Shown here: positions 1-8,130 of the stretch, one piece after another
Layout of the letters: each line of letters opens with the position of its first letter
How positions within the stretch are numbered: the stretch's first letter is position 1
From: Lachnospiraceae bacterium
GTDB lineage: Bacteria > Bacillota > Clostridia > Lachnospirales > Lachnospiraceae
Direction: 5' to 3'
DNA length: 64,000 nucleotides
Assembly (NCBI GenBank): GCA_017509985.1
Contig: JAFWOE010000037.1
Location: 41,221-105,220 of the forward strand
Translations under genes and position numbers: made by a program
The notes under the pieces: model-generated
Database searches by the model: none
What the model saw: only the letters and a program-made list of their open reading frames with translations
Told to the model about the DNA's origin: nothing

Positions 1-2256
1 TTTCAGAACTTCCTTCACTTCCGAAACCGGCCGGATCTCCAGCTTCTCGCGGATCTCGGGCGAAACATCTTTCAGATCCTCTTCGTTTTCAGCGGGGATA
101 AAGGCCTTTGTGATCCCCGCACGTTCCGCTGCCATCAGTTTCTCCGGCAGGCCGCCGATCGCACTGACAGAGCCTCGTAGAGACACCTCGCCGGTCATGG
201 CGATCTTCGGGCTGACCGGCCTGTCCGCCACAAGCGACGCCACAGCAGTGGTCAGCGTAATGCCTGCGGAAGGCCCGTCCTTCGGAACCGCGCCTTCCGG
301 CACGTGGATATGCAGGTCGTTCTTCTCGAACAGCTCCGCCTTGTCCGGGAACATGGACTTGACCAGGCTCAGCGCGATCTGTGCGGATTCCTTCATAACG
401 TCGCCCAGCTGTCCTGTGATGATCAGTTTCCCGTTTCCTTTCGTGAACAGCGTTTCGATGTACAGGATCTCCCCGCCGACCTGTGTCCAGGCCATTCCGG
501 TAACGATCCCGCTGCGTTTGTTTCTGAGTGCCTTGTCGTGATGGACCGGTCTGGCGTCCAGCGCTTCCCTTAAGTCCTCCGGCCCGATGGTCACCTTTTC
601 GCCGTTTCCTTTGGAAATGCGGACCGCCGCAGACCGGCAAAGCGTATCCAGCCTTTTCCTTAAGCCGCGGACCCCGGCCTCCATTGTGAAATCCGAAATA
701 ATGGCTTTCAGTGCTTTGTCGCTGATCTTAAGCTGTTTCTTGTCGATACCCATGGCTTCCATGGATTTCGGCAGCAGATGTTCTTTTGCGATCTGCAGTT
801 TTTCCTCCGGCGTGTAGCCGGTAAAGTTGATGATCTCCATTCGGTCAAGCAGGGGCGAAGGGATCGTGTCGGTCGTGTTGGCCGTGCAGATGAACATGAC
901 GTCCGAAAGATCATAGGGCACATTCATGTAGTGATCCGTAAATGTATTGTTCTGCTCCGGATCCAGCACTTCCAGCAGCGCGCTGGAAGGATCCCCGTTG
1001 TAGGAAACGCCCAGCTTATCGACTTCGTCCAGCACCATGACCGGGTTTGAGACGCCGCTCTTGGAGATGCCATCCATGATCCGGCCCGGCATTGCTCCGA
1101 TATAGGTCCTTCTGTGCCCCCGGATATCCGCTTCGTCCCGGACTCCGCCAAGGCTGACACGAACGTATTTCCTGCCGAGCGCTCTTGCGATGCTTCTGCC
1201 GATACTAGTCTTGCCGGTACCCGGCGCTCCGACAAACAGGAGGATGGACCCCTGCTGCTGTTTTCTCAGATTCATTACGGCGATCTGCTGCAGGATCCTC
1301 TGTTTCGGTTTTTTCAGTCCGGTATGATCCTCATCCAGGATCTTCTCCGCCTCGTCCAGATTGATATACTCCGTATCCTCTTTCTTCCAGGAAAGGCCTG
1401 TGACAAAATCCAGATAATCATAGAGCATGCCGGTCTCCGCACTGGACTGGCCTTCCTGTTTGAGACGGTTCAGTACTTTTTCGGCCTCTTTCCGGGCACT
1501 TTCATTCATTCCGGACTCGGCGATCTTCTGCTCAAAGCGCTGGATATCCGTGACATTCTCCGGATGCATTTCATCCAGCTCTTTCTGGAGATACTCCATC
1601 TGCTTTCTGATCGCGGATTCCCTGTACATATCCTGATATTTTTTCTGCTGGGAAGCCGTGGCTTCACCGGACACCTTGGTGACCTCCAGAAACTCGTAAA
1701 GCATTTTTTCGAGCATTTCGGTCCGGGCGGCCACACTGTCCTCTTCGAGGACGGCATATTTCTCCTCGTTGGAGATCTGCATCCACGGAGAAAGCCCGCA
1801 GGCCAGAGAGCCGATGGAATCCACCATCTGGGTATACTGATTGACCCACTCCGACCACCGGAAACCGCTGGCAGCCTCGGAGAGCTCCGCTTTTAAGGCC
1901 TGAAGCCGGGTATACTCATCCGACTCTTCCAGATCTTCCACTTCCGGGCGTTTGGACACGGTCAGATAAATGCTGTGATCCGGATTGACGCCGATCATAT
2001 CCAGATTCACGCGGTTCGCCGTGCGGATCTTTAAAAATCCCTGCGCATTTACTTCTTCTGCAATGCCTGTTACTCCGATCGGATAAAAGCTGTCGTCTGT
2101 ATATTCATATCTGCTCAGATCTTCTTTGGCAATAATGATCACGACCTTCTCATTGAGGGAAGGCACTCTGCCCGCGGATTCGGAAACGGTATCGGTCTGG
2201 AAATAAATGTCAGAATACGGTGTGATTAGTTTGTTATAAACTGGTATAGTGATCAT
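1..2256 (-). CDS. lon: ATP-dependent protease Lon (3' end cut by window edge)
   Basis: Lon is the cytosolic AAA+ serine protease that degrades misfolded and regulatory proteins. I translated 752 codons on the minus strand, still open at base 1, so only a short C-terminal tail is missing (the family is usually about 770-810 aa). Visible are the Walker A loop GAPGTGKTS, the AAA+ sensor region, and the protease domain with the catalytic Ser in PKDGPSAG and the Lys in the GGLPEKLMAAERAG segment. The N-terminal LON domain is diverged: it starts MITIPVYNKLITPYSD rather than with the usual LPLRG-type strand. Start is the ATG at 2256-2254, with AGGAGG at 2261-2266. A perfect CIRCE operator and a consensus promoter lie immediately upstream, so HrcA heat-shock control is expected. 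Identification is firm; the start is well supported. Confidence 0.96.
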   Translation of the reverse strand, partial: MITIPVYNKLITPYSDIYFQTDTVSESAGRVPSLNEKVVIIIAKEDLSRYEYTDDSFYPIGVTGIAEEVNAQGFLKIRTANRVNLDMIGVNPDHSIYLTVSKRPEVEDLEESDEYTRLQALKAELSEAASGFRWSEWVNQYTQMVDSIGSLACGLSPWMQISNEEKYAVLEEDSVAARTEMLEKMLYEFLEVTKVSGEATASQQKKYQDMYRESAIRKQMEYLQKELDEMHPENVTDIQRFEQKIAESGMNESARKEAEKVLNRLKQEGQSSAETGMLYDYLDFVTGLSWKKEDTEYINLDEAEKILDEDHTGLKKPKQRILQQIAVMNLRKQQQGSILLFVGAPGTGKTSIGRSIARALGRKYVRVSLGGVRDEADIRGHRRTYIGAMPGRIMDGISKSGVSNPVMVLDEVDKLGVSYNGDPSSALLEVLDPEQNNTFTDHYMNVPYDLSDVMFICTANTTDTIPSPLLDRMEIINFTGYTPEEKLQIAKEHLLPKSMEAMGIDKKQLKISDKALKAIISDFTMEAGVRGLRKRLDTLCRSAAVRISKGNGEKVTIGPEDLREALDARPVHHDKALRNKRSGIVTGMAWTQVGGEILYIETLFTKGNGKLIITGQLGDVMKESAQIALSLVKSMFPDKAELFEKNDLHIHVPEGAVPKDGPSAGITLTTAVASLVADRPVSPKIAMTGEVSLRGSVSAIGGLPEKLMAAERAGITKAFIPAENEEDLKDVSPEIREKLEIRPVSEVKEVLK

Positions 2257-2272
2257 ATTTCCTCCTTTTCTG

Positions 2273-2299
2273 TTAGCACTCGTCTAAATTGAGTGCTAA
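2273..2299 (-). promoter_or_regulatory. CIRCE element (HrcA operator) in front of lon
   Basis: TTAGCACTC, nine bases, then GAGTGCTAA: both 9-bp arms match the canonical CIRCE inverted repeat exactly. It lies between the -10 box and the ribosome binding site of lon, where bound HrcA would block transcription or elongation. CIRCE normally precedes groESL and dnaK; at lon it is less usual. Confidence 0.95.
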
Positions 2300-2309
2300 T
2301 ATTTGCTTC

Positions 2310-2338
2310 AATATATCATTATCCCGGGTAAATGTCAA
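2310..2338 (-). promoter_or_regulatory. Sigma-A promoter of lon
   Basis: On the minus strand TTGACA (2333-2338), a 17-bp spacer and TATATT (2310-2315). The predicted transcription start falls at the edge of the CIRCE element. Confidence 0.85.
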
Positions 2339-2350
2339 TAGTTCACGATG

Positions 2351-2590
2351 GGCCGCATGCGTTTGTGTTTTACAACAAAACTGAAACACATGCTCTGCCC
2401 GGAGTCTGTCGGCCGGAGGAGTTCGAAGATGATCTGCTGCCGGAACTTCGCTGCGGCCTTTGAGGCATGCTTACGCCGAATTTGGCCGCAGTGTCAGTGA
2501 AGGCGCAGAGAAGCTGAGAAGGACGAGGCCCTGACGCGGGGCCGCATGCGTTCAGTTTTTTTACAATCCATAACATGCTCTGCCCGGAGT
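2351..2590. repeat. Non-coding segment bracketed by two imperfect ~50-bp direct repeats
   Basis: Copy 1 (2351-2405) and copy 2 (2540-2590) both begin GGCCGCATGCGTT and end TGCTCTGCCCGGAGT, with a variable T/A-rich middle. The 134 bp between them contains an inverted repeat CTGCGGCC (2451-2458) / GGCCGCAG (2484-2491). No convincing reading frame was found on either strand. It could be a miniature element, a structured RNA or the product of a local duplication. Confidence 0.55.
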
Positions 2591-2601
2591 TAACAGCAGC
2601 A

Positions 2602-2632
2602 AAAAGGGCAAAGCAGTGCGCTTTGCCCTTTT
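2602..2632 (-). terminator. Rho-independent terminator of the AOR1 operon
   Basis: A 13-bp perfect stem AAAAGGGCAAAGC / GCTTTGCCCTTTT with a 5-nt loop, just past the stop of the 63-aa Cys4 gene. The A/T ends give a U-tract in both directions. Confidence 0.9.
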
Positions 2633-2652
2633 ACAGTTGCCATTCGTAAGGA

Positions 2653-2844
2653 TTATTTCTCTTCGAGCTGGGTTTCGACCTCAACCATTTTCCCGACCGC
2701 CAGGTCACGCGGGATCATTACGCGGCCGCACTTCGGACAGCGAAGCAGATTCTCACTGAAATTCATATTCAGATAGTCAAAGACTACTTTTTTTACTGTT
2801 AATTCTTCACCGCATCTGCGGCATTTCCAGATTTCGTCTGCCAC
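2653..2844 (-). CDS. Small Cys4 (zinc-ribbon/rubredoxin-like) redox protein of the AOR1 cluster
   Basis: This 63-aa protein has two CxxC knuckles (C8, C11 and C36, C39, the second as CPKCG), enough to bind Zn or a single iron. It starts with GTG at 2844 behind GAGGG. It is the last gene of the alcohol dehydrogenase/AOR1/CCG-protein operon and has a paralogue (33147-33344) in the same position next to AOR2. From memory, small proteins of this type beside molybdenum aldehyde oxidoreductases are annotated as DVU_1557 / CLJU_RS11820-family redox proteins. A role in electron transfer or in enzyme maturation is inferred. No catalytic function is visible. Confidence 0.85.
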   Translation of the reverse strand: MADEIWKCRRCGEELTVKKVVFDYLNMNFSENLLRCPKCGRVMIPRDLAVGKMVEVETQLEEK

Positions 2845-2883
2845 TGTACTGCCCTCTTATTCTTCTTTGATGATTAGCGGAAC

Positions 2884-2912
2884 GGCGACAGGGAACCGTC
2901 CCCTTGTCGTCA
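2884..2912 (-). repeat. REP-like palindromic motif with GGGGACGGTTCC core
   Basis: Directly after the stop codon of the 761-aa gene, the minus strand reads CGACAA, GGGGACGGTTCCC, TGTCG: a dyad with CGACA/TGTCG arms around a GC-rich core. Motifs with this core are dispersed in many Clostridia and are linked to REP-associated tyrosine transposases. Only one clear copy was seen here. Confidence 0.5.
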
Positions 2913-5195
2913 TTCTTCTTCCCGGATGTGCATCCTGTGAGTATAGACCTCTTTGATATGGTAGACGTCCGCTTCTTTTTTATATCGTACCCAGCAGGTA
3001 ATGTACCGGCCGGCCATGCGGCAGAGGATCTCGCCGTCGGCATTCTCAAAGCCTTCCTGCGCTTCCTCGTTGAGCCAGATCGTCTCCCGCACCTCTCCTG
3101 CCGGGACCAGAAGGCGCTCCATTTCGCGGATCACTTCCTCCGGGATCGAAAGCTTTATGCTGTCCCAGGCTTTCTGTTCGGGTTCAAAATCTTCGTTCAT
3201 ATATTTCTTCAGGATCTGCTTTTTCACAGACAGGTTGTTCTCTCTCTTCTCTTCCAGCGCAGCCGGCTTCTTCGGCTCCAGCCCGAAGATCAGATCCAGG
3301 ATATGCACACTGTCTTTTCCATGAGTCCGGAATACGTCCAGGCAATTTGCACAGTAGACCAGGAACGGTTCTCCGGCTTCACCGCAGCGTTTCGAAGCCA
3401 CTTCATCATAGAATTCCGGATTTGCCAGCTGGATATGTCCTCCGAAACCGCAGCAACGGCCTTTGCTGTCATAGTCTGAAAGGCAGATTCCGGAAGTTTT
3501 TGCGAGGCTCCGGACAGACTCCTTAAGATCAGCCGTTCCGTAAGCTGCGCACGGATCGAACACTGCATAATTTCCGGAACCGGTATCCGGAACAGTGATC
3601 TTTCCTTCTCGGATCCCTTCATCCAGCACCTCATAAAGGGAGCGGATCGGGATCTGGGGAAGGAAGCGTTCAAACGTCCTTCTGCAGCTTGCGCAGGCAT
3701 AGACCACTGTCGGCTTCCCGGCGTCCTCCCAGTTTTGCCTTATTGAATCGATATGCCGGTCAAACCTTTCGCGTTCTCCGGCCCATAGCGCCGGAACTCC
3801 GCAGCATCCGAGTCCTATCCCGGAGTTCCCGTTGATCATACGAATTGCTTCAAAGGACCGAAGCACATATTCCGGATCGGCACCGCCCAGCCTGCATCCT
3901 GGGAAAAACAGCAGACTGCTCTTCTCTTTTTCCGAAGGCGCCAGGATCAGTGACGCTTCCGAAACCGTCTGCTCCATCTCTTTTAGCCAGTATCCGTGAA
4001 AAGCCGGAGGATAAAGGTTGCTGTCCACGCGGTCTTTTCTGGAAAATTCGAACAGGCCGCCGATATCCACGTTTTCTTCGCAGACCCCGGCACAGTGTCC
4101 GCAGAGGTTGCAGGACCAGGTCTGCCTTGTAATGCAGGCGGAACTGACGGAATTCCTGGATGCTCCGTCCTGGGCAACATCAATGGCGATGCGCGGCGGC
4201 TTCTTTTTGTATTTCGTCAGCAGCTCACAGCTTTTAAAACACTCTTCGCAGTCGCACTGCATGCAGCGTGCCGCTTCTGAAGCTGCCTCATCCTTTGTGT
4301 AAAGCTCTCCGGCCGGGACAACATGCGGCAGCGGCGGCTCGTCTTTATGGGGAACATTTCTGGAACAGCCGGTCTTTTCATATGTAATGGTCGCATAGGA
4401 TGAATCTCCTACCTGCAACCAGGATTCCATCGCCTTGGCGTAATCAAGAGCCCGGGCAAGGCCTTCGATCTTCGAAAGGCCGGCCCGCTCGCCTCCAAGA
4501 AAGATACCCGGTGTCTTTGTAACTCCGAGTTCACGGTCAAGCCCCTCCAGAAGGCCGAATTCATTTCCTTCGGTTCCGGTGGCGATAAAGGCCATGTCAA
4601 AACCGGCCAGCTGTTCAAGAGAAGTTATTTCCTCTCCAAAACGGAACTGTATGTTATATCCTTCGAACAGTCCGTCCGAAGGATCCTTTATTTCAAATTT
4701 ACGGATGAATTCCTTTTCAAAATCCGCGAATCTTTCATGCGAGGCAATACTGCCTCCCCATGATGCCTCGCGTTCAAAAACAGTTACCTGGAACCGTTTT
4801 CTGCTCAAATGAAGGGCGCAGGCAAGGCCTGCCGGCCCCGCTCCGACCACAGCAGCCTTATTCTCGAGCGGTTCCAGTGTAAACGATTTGCGTTCTTTCT
4901 TTTCTTCCTGCCCTGCCAGGCAGGAACGTTCCAGAAGGTTAACGGCAATGGTCTCTTCGCCAAGCACCGTCATCCTCTGGCAGTTCTCCTCGCAGGGAGC
5001 AGGACAAAGTTCGCTTATGAGTACAGGAAAAGGAAGCGCTGTGGAAAGCTCCTTCGCCGCAGCGCTTATCCTTCCTTTAGAAGCCTTTTTCAGGAAGGCT
5101 TTGATGTCCAGATGGAAGGGGCAGGCGGCCACGCAGGTCGCCGGCTCCCCATTGTAACATTTTTCTGTAAAAGCAAACGCTTCTTCACGCTGCAA
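2910..5195 (-). CDS. Flavin/NAD(P) disulfide-oxidoreductase-like, FeS and CCG-domain electron-transfer protein (partner of AOR1)
   Basis: A 761-aa soluble multi-domain protein. The N-terminus has GltD/NuoF-like cluster cysteines (C13, C21, C25, C64, C68, C72). A dinucleotide-binding fold follows with GAGPAG at 118-123, then a ferredoxin-like CNLCGHC motif. Two HdrB/GlpC-type cysteine-rich (CCG) domains follow, marked by LGCCGVPALW and RCCGFGGH with CASC and CANC. The C-terminus is a roughly 100-aa extra domain. Start is TTG at 5195, with AGGAGA overlapping the AOR1 stop codon, which implies translational coupling. This corresponds to what NCBI calls pyridine nucleotide-disulfide oxidoreductase/dicluster-binding protein. 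It probably carries electrons between the molybdenum enzyme, which has no FAD subunit, and NAD(P) or another carrier. A paralogue lies at 30837-33071. Confidence 0.88.
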   Translation of the reverse strand: MQREEAFAFTEKCYNGEPATCVAACPFHLDIKAFLKKASKGRISAAAKELSTALPFPVLISELCPAPCEENCQRMTVLGEETIAVNLLERSCLAGQEEKKERKSFTLEPLENKAAVVGAGPAGLACALHLSRKRFQVTVFEREASWGGSIASHERFADFEKEFIRKFEIKDPSDGLFEGYNIQFRFGEEITSLEQLAGFDMAFIATGTEGNEFGLLEGLDRELGVTKTPGIFLGGERAGLSKIEGLARALDYAKAMESWLQVGDSSYATITYEKTGCSRNVPHKDEPPLPHVVPAGELYTKDEAASEAARCMQCDCEECFKSCELLTKYKKKPPRIAIDVAQDGASRNSVSSACITRQTWSCNLCGHCAGVCEENVDIGGLFEFSRKDRVDSNLYPPAFHGYWLKEMEQTVSEASLILAPSEKEKSSLLFFPGCRLGGADPEYVLRSFEAIRMINGNSGIGLGCCGVPALWAGERERFDRHIDSIRQNWEDAGKPTVVYACASCRRTFERFLPQIPIRSLYEVLDEGIREGKITVPDTGSGNYAVFDPCAAYGTADLKESVRSLAKTSGICLSDYDSKGRCCGFGGHIQLANPEFYDEVASKRCGEAGEPFLVYCANCLDVFRTHGKDSVHILDLIFGLEPKKPAALEEKRENNLSVKKQILKKYMNEDFEPEQKAWDSIKLSIPEEVIREMERLLVPAGEVRETIWLNEEAQEGFENADGEILCRMAGRYITCWVRYKKEADVYHIKEVYTHRMHIREEE

Positions 5196-5206
5196 AACTG
5201 TTCTCC

Positions 5207-8041
5207 TTAGATCGGATTCTCCCTGATGTACTCCAGTTCATCCTCGAACTCGGTGCCGAAGAAGTATTTGGGCGGCGTAAGATCTTCGCCCTTCTGCAGG
5301 CGCTCCCAGCCTTCCTTGACCTTCTTGGGTGTTGCGGGCAGATCATAAATACGTACACCGCAGGCATTGTTGATTGCGTTGATGACCGGCATATGCGTGC
5401 AGGCCTGGAAAACCTCTGCGCAGCCGCCGGATCCGAACGGTCCGTGCGGGCGCGGATTGTCTTCGTAGAACTCGATGCGGATATCATCCGGAATATCGTT
5501 GCAGGCCGGGATTCCGCAGTAAGCCATGTTGTTCGCGCGGTCGGATGCATCGTAGTCCTCGCTGATCGCAAAGCCGATGCCATGGGAGATACGGCCATAG
5601 GCCTGTCCCAGAACAGAAAGTCTGTTGCCGACCTTTCCGATATCAACAGCCTGGGCAAACTTGAGCACTTTGGTCTTGCCGGTTTCGACATCAACTTCGA
5701 CAAGGGCACAGGCTACGCCGTACTCGTATGTCGCAAAGCGGTTGCCCTCACCGGTATTCGGATCCTGGCACGGATCCAGGCCTCTTCCGACTTCGTCCAC
5801 ATGTCCGCGGTATTTCGTCGGAATGCCTTCCGCCACCATTTCCTCATAAGTACGATAGGTTCCGTCTTCTTTTCTCATGGCGTTCAGCAGCTTTTCGCCG
5901 GCATCTGCCAGGGCACGTCCGTTCATGAAGTGCGAACGGCTGGCTGCGGAAAGTCCGGAATCCGGAGCGAGCTTGGTATCCATGGTGATCTGGCGTACCT
6001 TCGCGGGATCGATATTCAGAGGCTCCAGCGCTTTCAGCGTCAGATCCAGCGTGCCGATATCTCCGCCCTGGCCGAGATCCTGCCATGTGTTGTAGACGTT
6101 GATGTATCCGTCCGGACAGAGCTCCAGATCGTTCTCGCAGTGATCGATAAAGCCCTTGCCGACATTGAATCCGCCCATGCCGATGCCGACGCCAACATGG
6201 CGGCCTTCTTTCTTGGCCTCATCGGCGATCGCCTTGAATTCATCGTAATGCGGCTTGATCAGCTCGAGCAGTTTCGGATACGGATAATCCAGATACGGAC
6301 GGCTGTTGATCGTAAGGTCTCCGGGATGAGCGACGTTCAGGTTGCGGAACTCCCAGGCATCGATGCCGGCCTTTTCCGCGGCCATATCGGTAAGGGCCTC
6401 ACTCATCGTATAGATCTGAGGTCCGCCGAAACCGCAGTACGCGCAGGTGAACGCGTGGTTCGAAGCGCCAGCACGGGCAAGGGCCTTGATATTCGGGATA
6501 TTGTAACCCTGGAACGGTACGGAGATCAGGTTGCCGAAAGCGATGGAAGCGGTTCCGGCATAAGCGCCGTGATCCTGGATGACATCGAATTCAACGCCCT
6601 GGATCTTGCCGTCTGCGTCGCAGGCAAGACGTCCGTTGGAGTAGGTTCCGGAACGTTTTCCGGTCATATGCATGTGTTCTTCATAGGTAAGCGTCATCGA
6701 GCAGGGCATATCCAGAGCCATTACAGCCACGCCGGCGATCGCAAAGATGTTGGAGATCGTGGAATAGCCGAAGCATCCGCCTGCGGGGTTGTCGATCATA
6801 CGTACCTTTTCAGGATCGATGCCGATGGCGGGAGCCAGCTCGTTGCGGCAGCCGTAAAGGTCGTGGGTCTTGCTCATGATGGTCAGCATTCCGTCTTCGT
6901 CCCAGTAGCCCTGGAAAACATCGGGCTCGATCGGAAGATGCGGCTGACGCTGTGAATGCCAGCTTCCTTCTACTACGACATCCGCGTCGTCAAAGATCTC
7001 CTCGGTATCTTCGCCCTTGTAAAGAGGAGCAAACAGATACTGGTTCGGGATATTGGGATACAGCTGCAGCGCGCCCGGTGCCGAAGACTCCAGAACGCTC
7101 ATGTAGGAAGGAAGGATCTCCAGATCCGCTTTTACCTTCTTTGCAGCTTCACGTGCAATATCCGTGGAAACCGCTGCTACGACCGCGTAGACATCGCCGC
7201 GGCGGTTGATTACATCCTCACAGATTACAGGGAATTTGGGAGCTCCCTGTCCCTTCTGTCTCGGAACGACAGCCGGGAACGAAATATCGTTGGAACCCTT
7301 TACATCCGCTGCTGTCAGGACCTTGATAACGCCGGGGATCGCTTCCGCTTCGGAAACGTCGATGCTCTTGATCTTCGCATGGGGCACTCCGGCCATGACC
7401 GGCGCCAGATATGCAACGGTTCCGGGCATCTTCAGAGCGATGTCATCGCCGTAATCCGTAAGGCCGCATACCTTTGCAAGGGCCGTGGGCCTCGGCATAT
7501 ATCCGCCATAGATACCGTCTTTCTCCGGTTTCCAGGTGATGTCTTCCATCGTCTTTTCACCGCGGAGCACCGCTGCGGCGTCCATAACGCCGTCGATCAG
7601 CTGCTTGTAGCCAGTGCAGCGGCAGACATTATGGTTCTTCGTGAACCAGTCGCGCACATCTTCCCTTGTGGGAGACGGGTTCTCCAGCAGCAGCCCGTAA
7701 GCCGATACAATAAAGCCCGGAGTACAGAAGCCGCACTGGGCGCCGCCGTTGGTGATCCATGCCTGCTGCAGCGGATGCAGATGCTGGGGTGTACCGATGC
7801 CCTCTATCGTGACGACTTCCGCAAAATCCGGCACCCTCTTCATCTTCATCACGCAGGAACGGGTCACTTTTTTGTCAAGAATAACGGTACAGGCTCCGCA
7901 GACGCCCTTACCGCAGCCGATCTTAGTCCCTGTAAGACCGTATTTTCTCAAAACATCCGCAAGGCTGTCCTTATCCGGATCATAGATCACGTAACGCTGT
8001 ACGCCGTTGATAATAAGTGACTTTCTTGATAACTTTCCCAT
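5207..8041 (-). CDS. Molybdopterin-dependent aldehyde oxidoreductase-type enzyme, copy 1 (AOR1)
   Basis: A 944-aa single-chain xanthine-oxidase-family enzyme like Desulfovibrio MOP: two [2Fe-2S] domains followed directly by the molybdenum domains, with no FAD domain. The first cluster motif is CGKGVCGAC. The second is QCGFCTPG plus CRCTGY. The Moco loop reads NPAGGCFGYS and the catalytic Glu is in GCAEVFQ (about E876 of 944). The expected reaction is hydroxylation of an aldehyde (or N-heterocycle) to an acid with water as oxygen donor. The conserved YRGFG arginine is replaced by Cys (C536, bases 6434-6436), which may change substrate range. Start is ATG at 8041 with GAGGA upstream. It lies 89 bp downstream of an alcohol dehydrogenase, fitting stepwise alcohol to aldehyde to acid oxidation. 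Confidence 0.92.
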   Translation of the reverse strand: MGKLSRKSLIINGVQRYVIYDPDKDSLADVLRKYGLTGTKIGCGKGVCGACTVILDKKVTRSCVMKMKRVPDFAEVVTIEGIGTPQHLHPLQQAWITNGGAQCGFCTPGFIVSAYGLLLENPSPTREDVRDWFTKNHNVCRCTGYKQLIDGVMDAAAVLRGEKTMEDITWKPEKDGIYGGYMPRPTALAKVCGLTDYGDDIALKMPGTVAYLAPVMAGVPHAKIKSIDVSEAEAIPGVIKVLTAADVKGSNDISFPAVVPRQKGQGAPKFPVICEDVINRRGDVYAVVAAVSTDIAREAAKKVKADLEILPSYMSVLESSAPGALQLYPNIPNQYLFAPLYKGEDTEEIFDDADVVVEGSWHSQRQPHLPIEPDVFQGYWDEDGMLTIMSKTHDLYGCRNELAPAIGIDPEKVRMIDNPAGGCFGYSTISNIFAIAGVAVMALDMPCSMTLTYEEHMHMTGKRSGTYSNGRLACDADGKIQGVEFDVIQDHGAYAGTASIAFGNLISVPFQGYNIPNIKALARAGASNHAFTCAYCGFGGPQIYTMSEALTDMAAEKAGIDAWEFRNLNVAHPGDLTINSRPYLDYPYPKLLELIKPHYDEFKAIADEAKKEGRHVGVGIGMGGFNVGKGFIDHCENDLELCPDGYINVYNTWQDLGQGGDIGTLDLTLKALEPLNIDPAKVRQITMDTKLAPDSGLSAASRSHFMNGRALADAGEKLLNAMRKEDGTYRTYEEMVAEGIPTKYRGHVDEVGRGLDPCQDPNTGEGNRFATYEYGVACALVEVDVETGKTKVLKFAQAVDIGKVGNRLSVLGQAYGRISHGIGFAISEDYDASDRANNMAYCGIPACNDIPDDIRIEFYEDNPRPHGPFGSGGCAEVFQACTHMPVINAINNACGVRIYDLPATPKKVKEGWERLQKGEDLTPPKYFFGTEFEDELEYIRENPI

Positions 8042-8130
8042 ATGATTCCTCGCTTCTTATTTATTATGGTGACGCGGCATCCTGTCCTGCCGCAAAATAC
8101 AGTTCCTTTTCAAGTCCGGCAGAAAAAGGA

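Noticed and set aside
5393..6955. 520-codon antisense frame in AOR1
   Set aside because: Shadow of the AOR1 coding strand; no ribosome site or family match.
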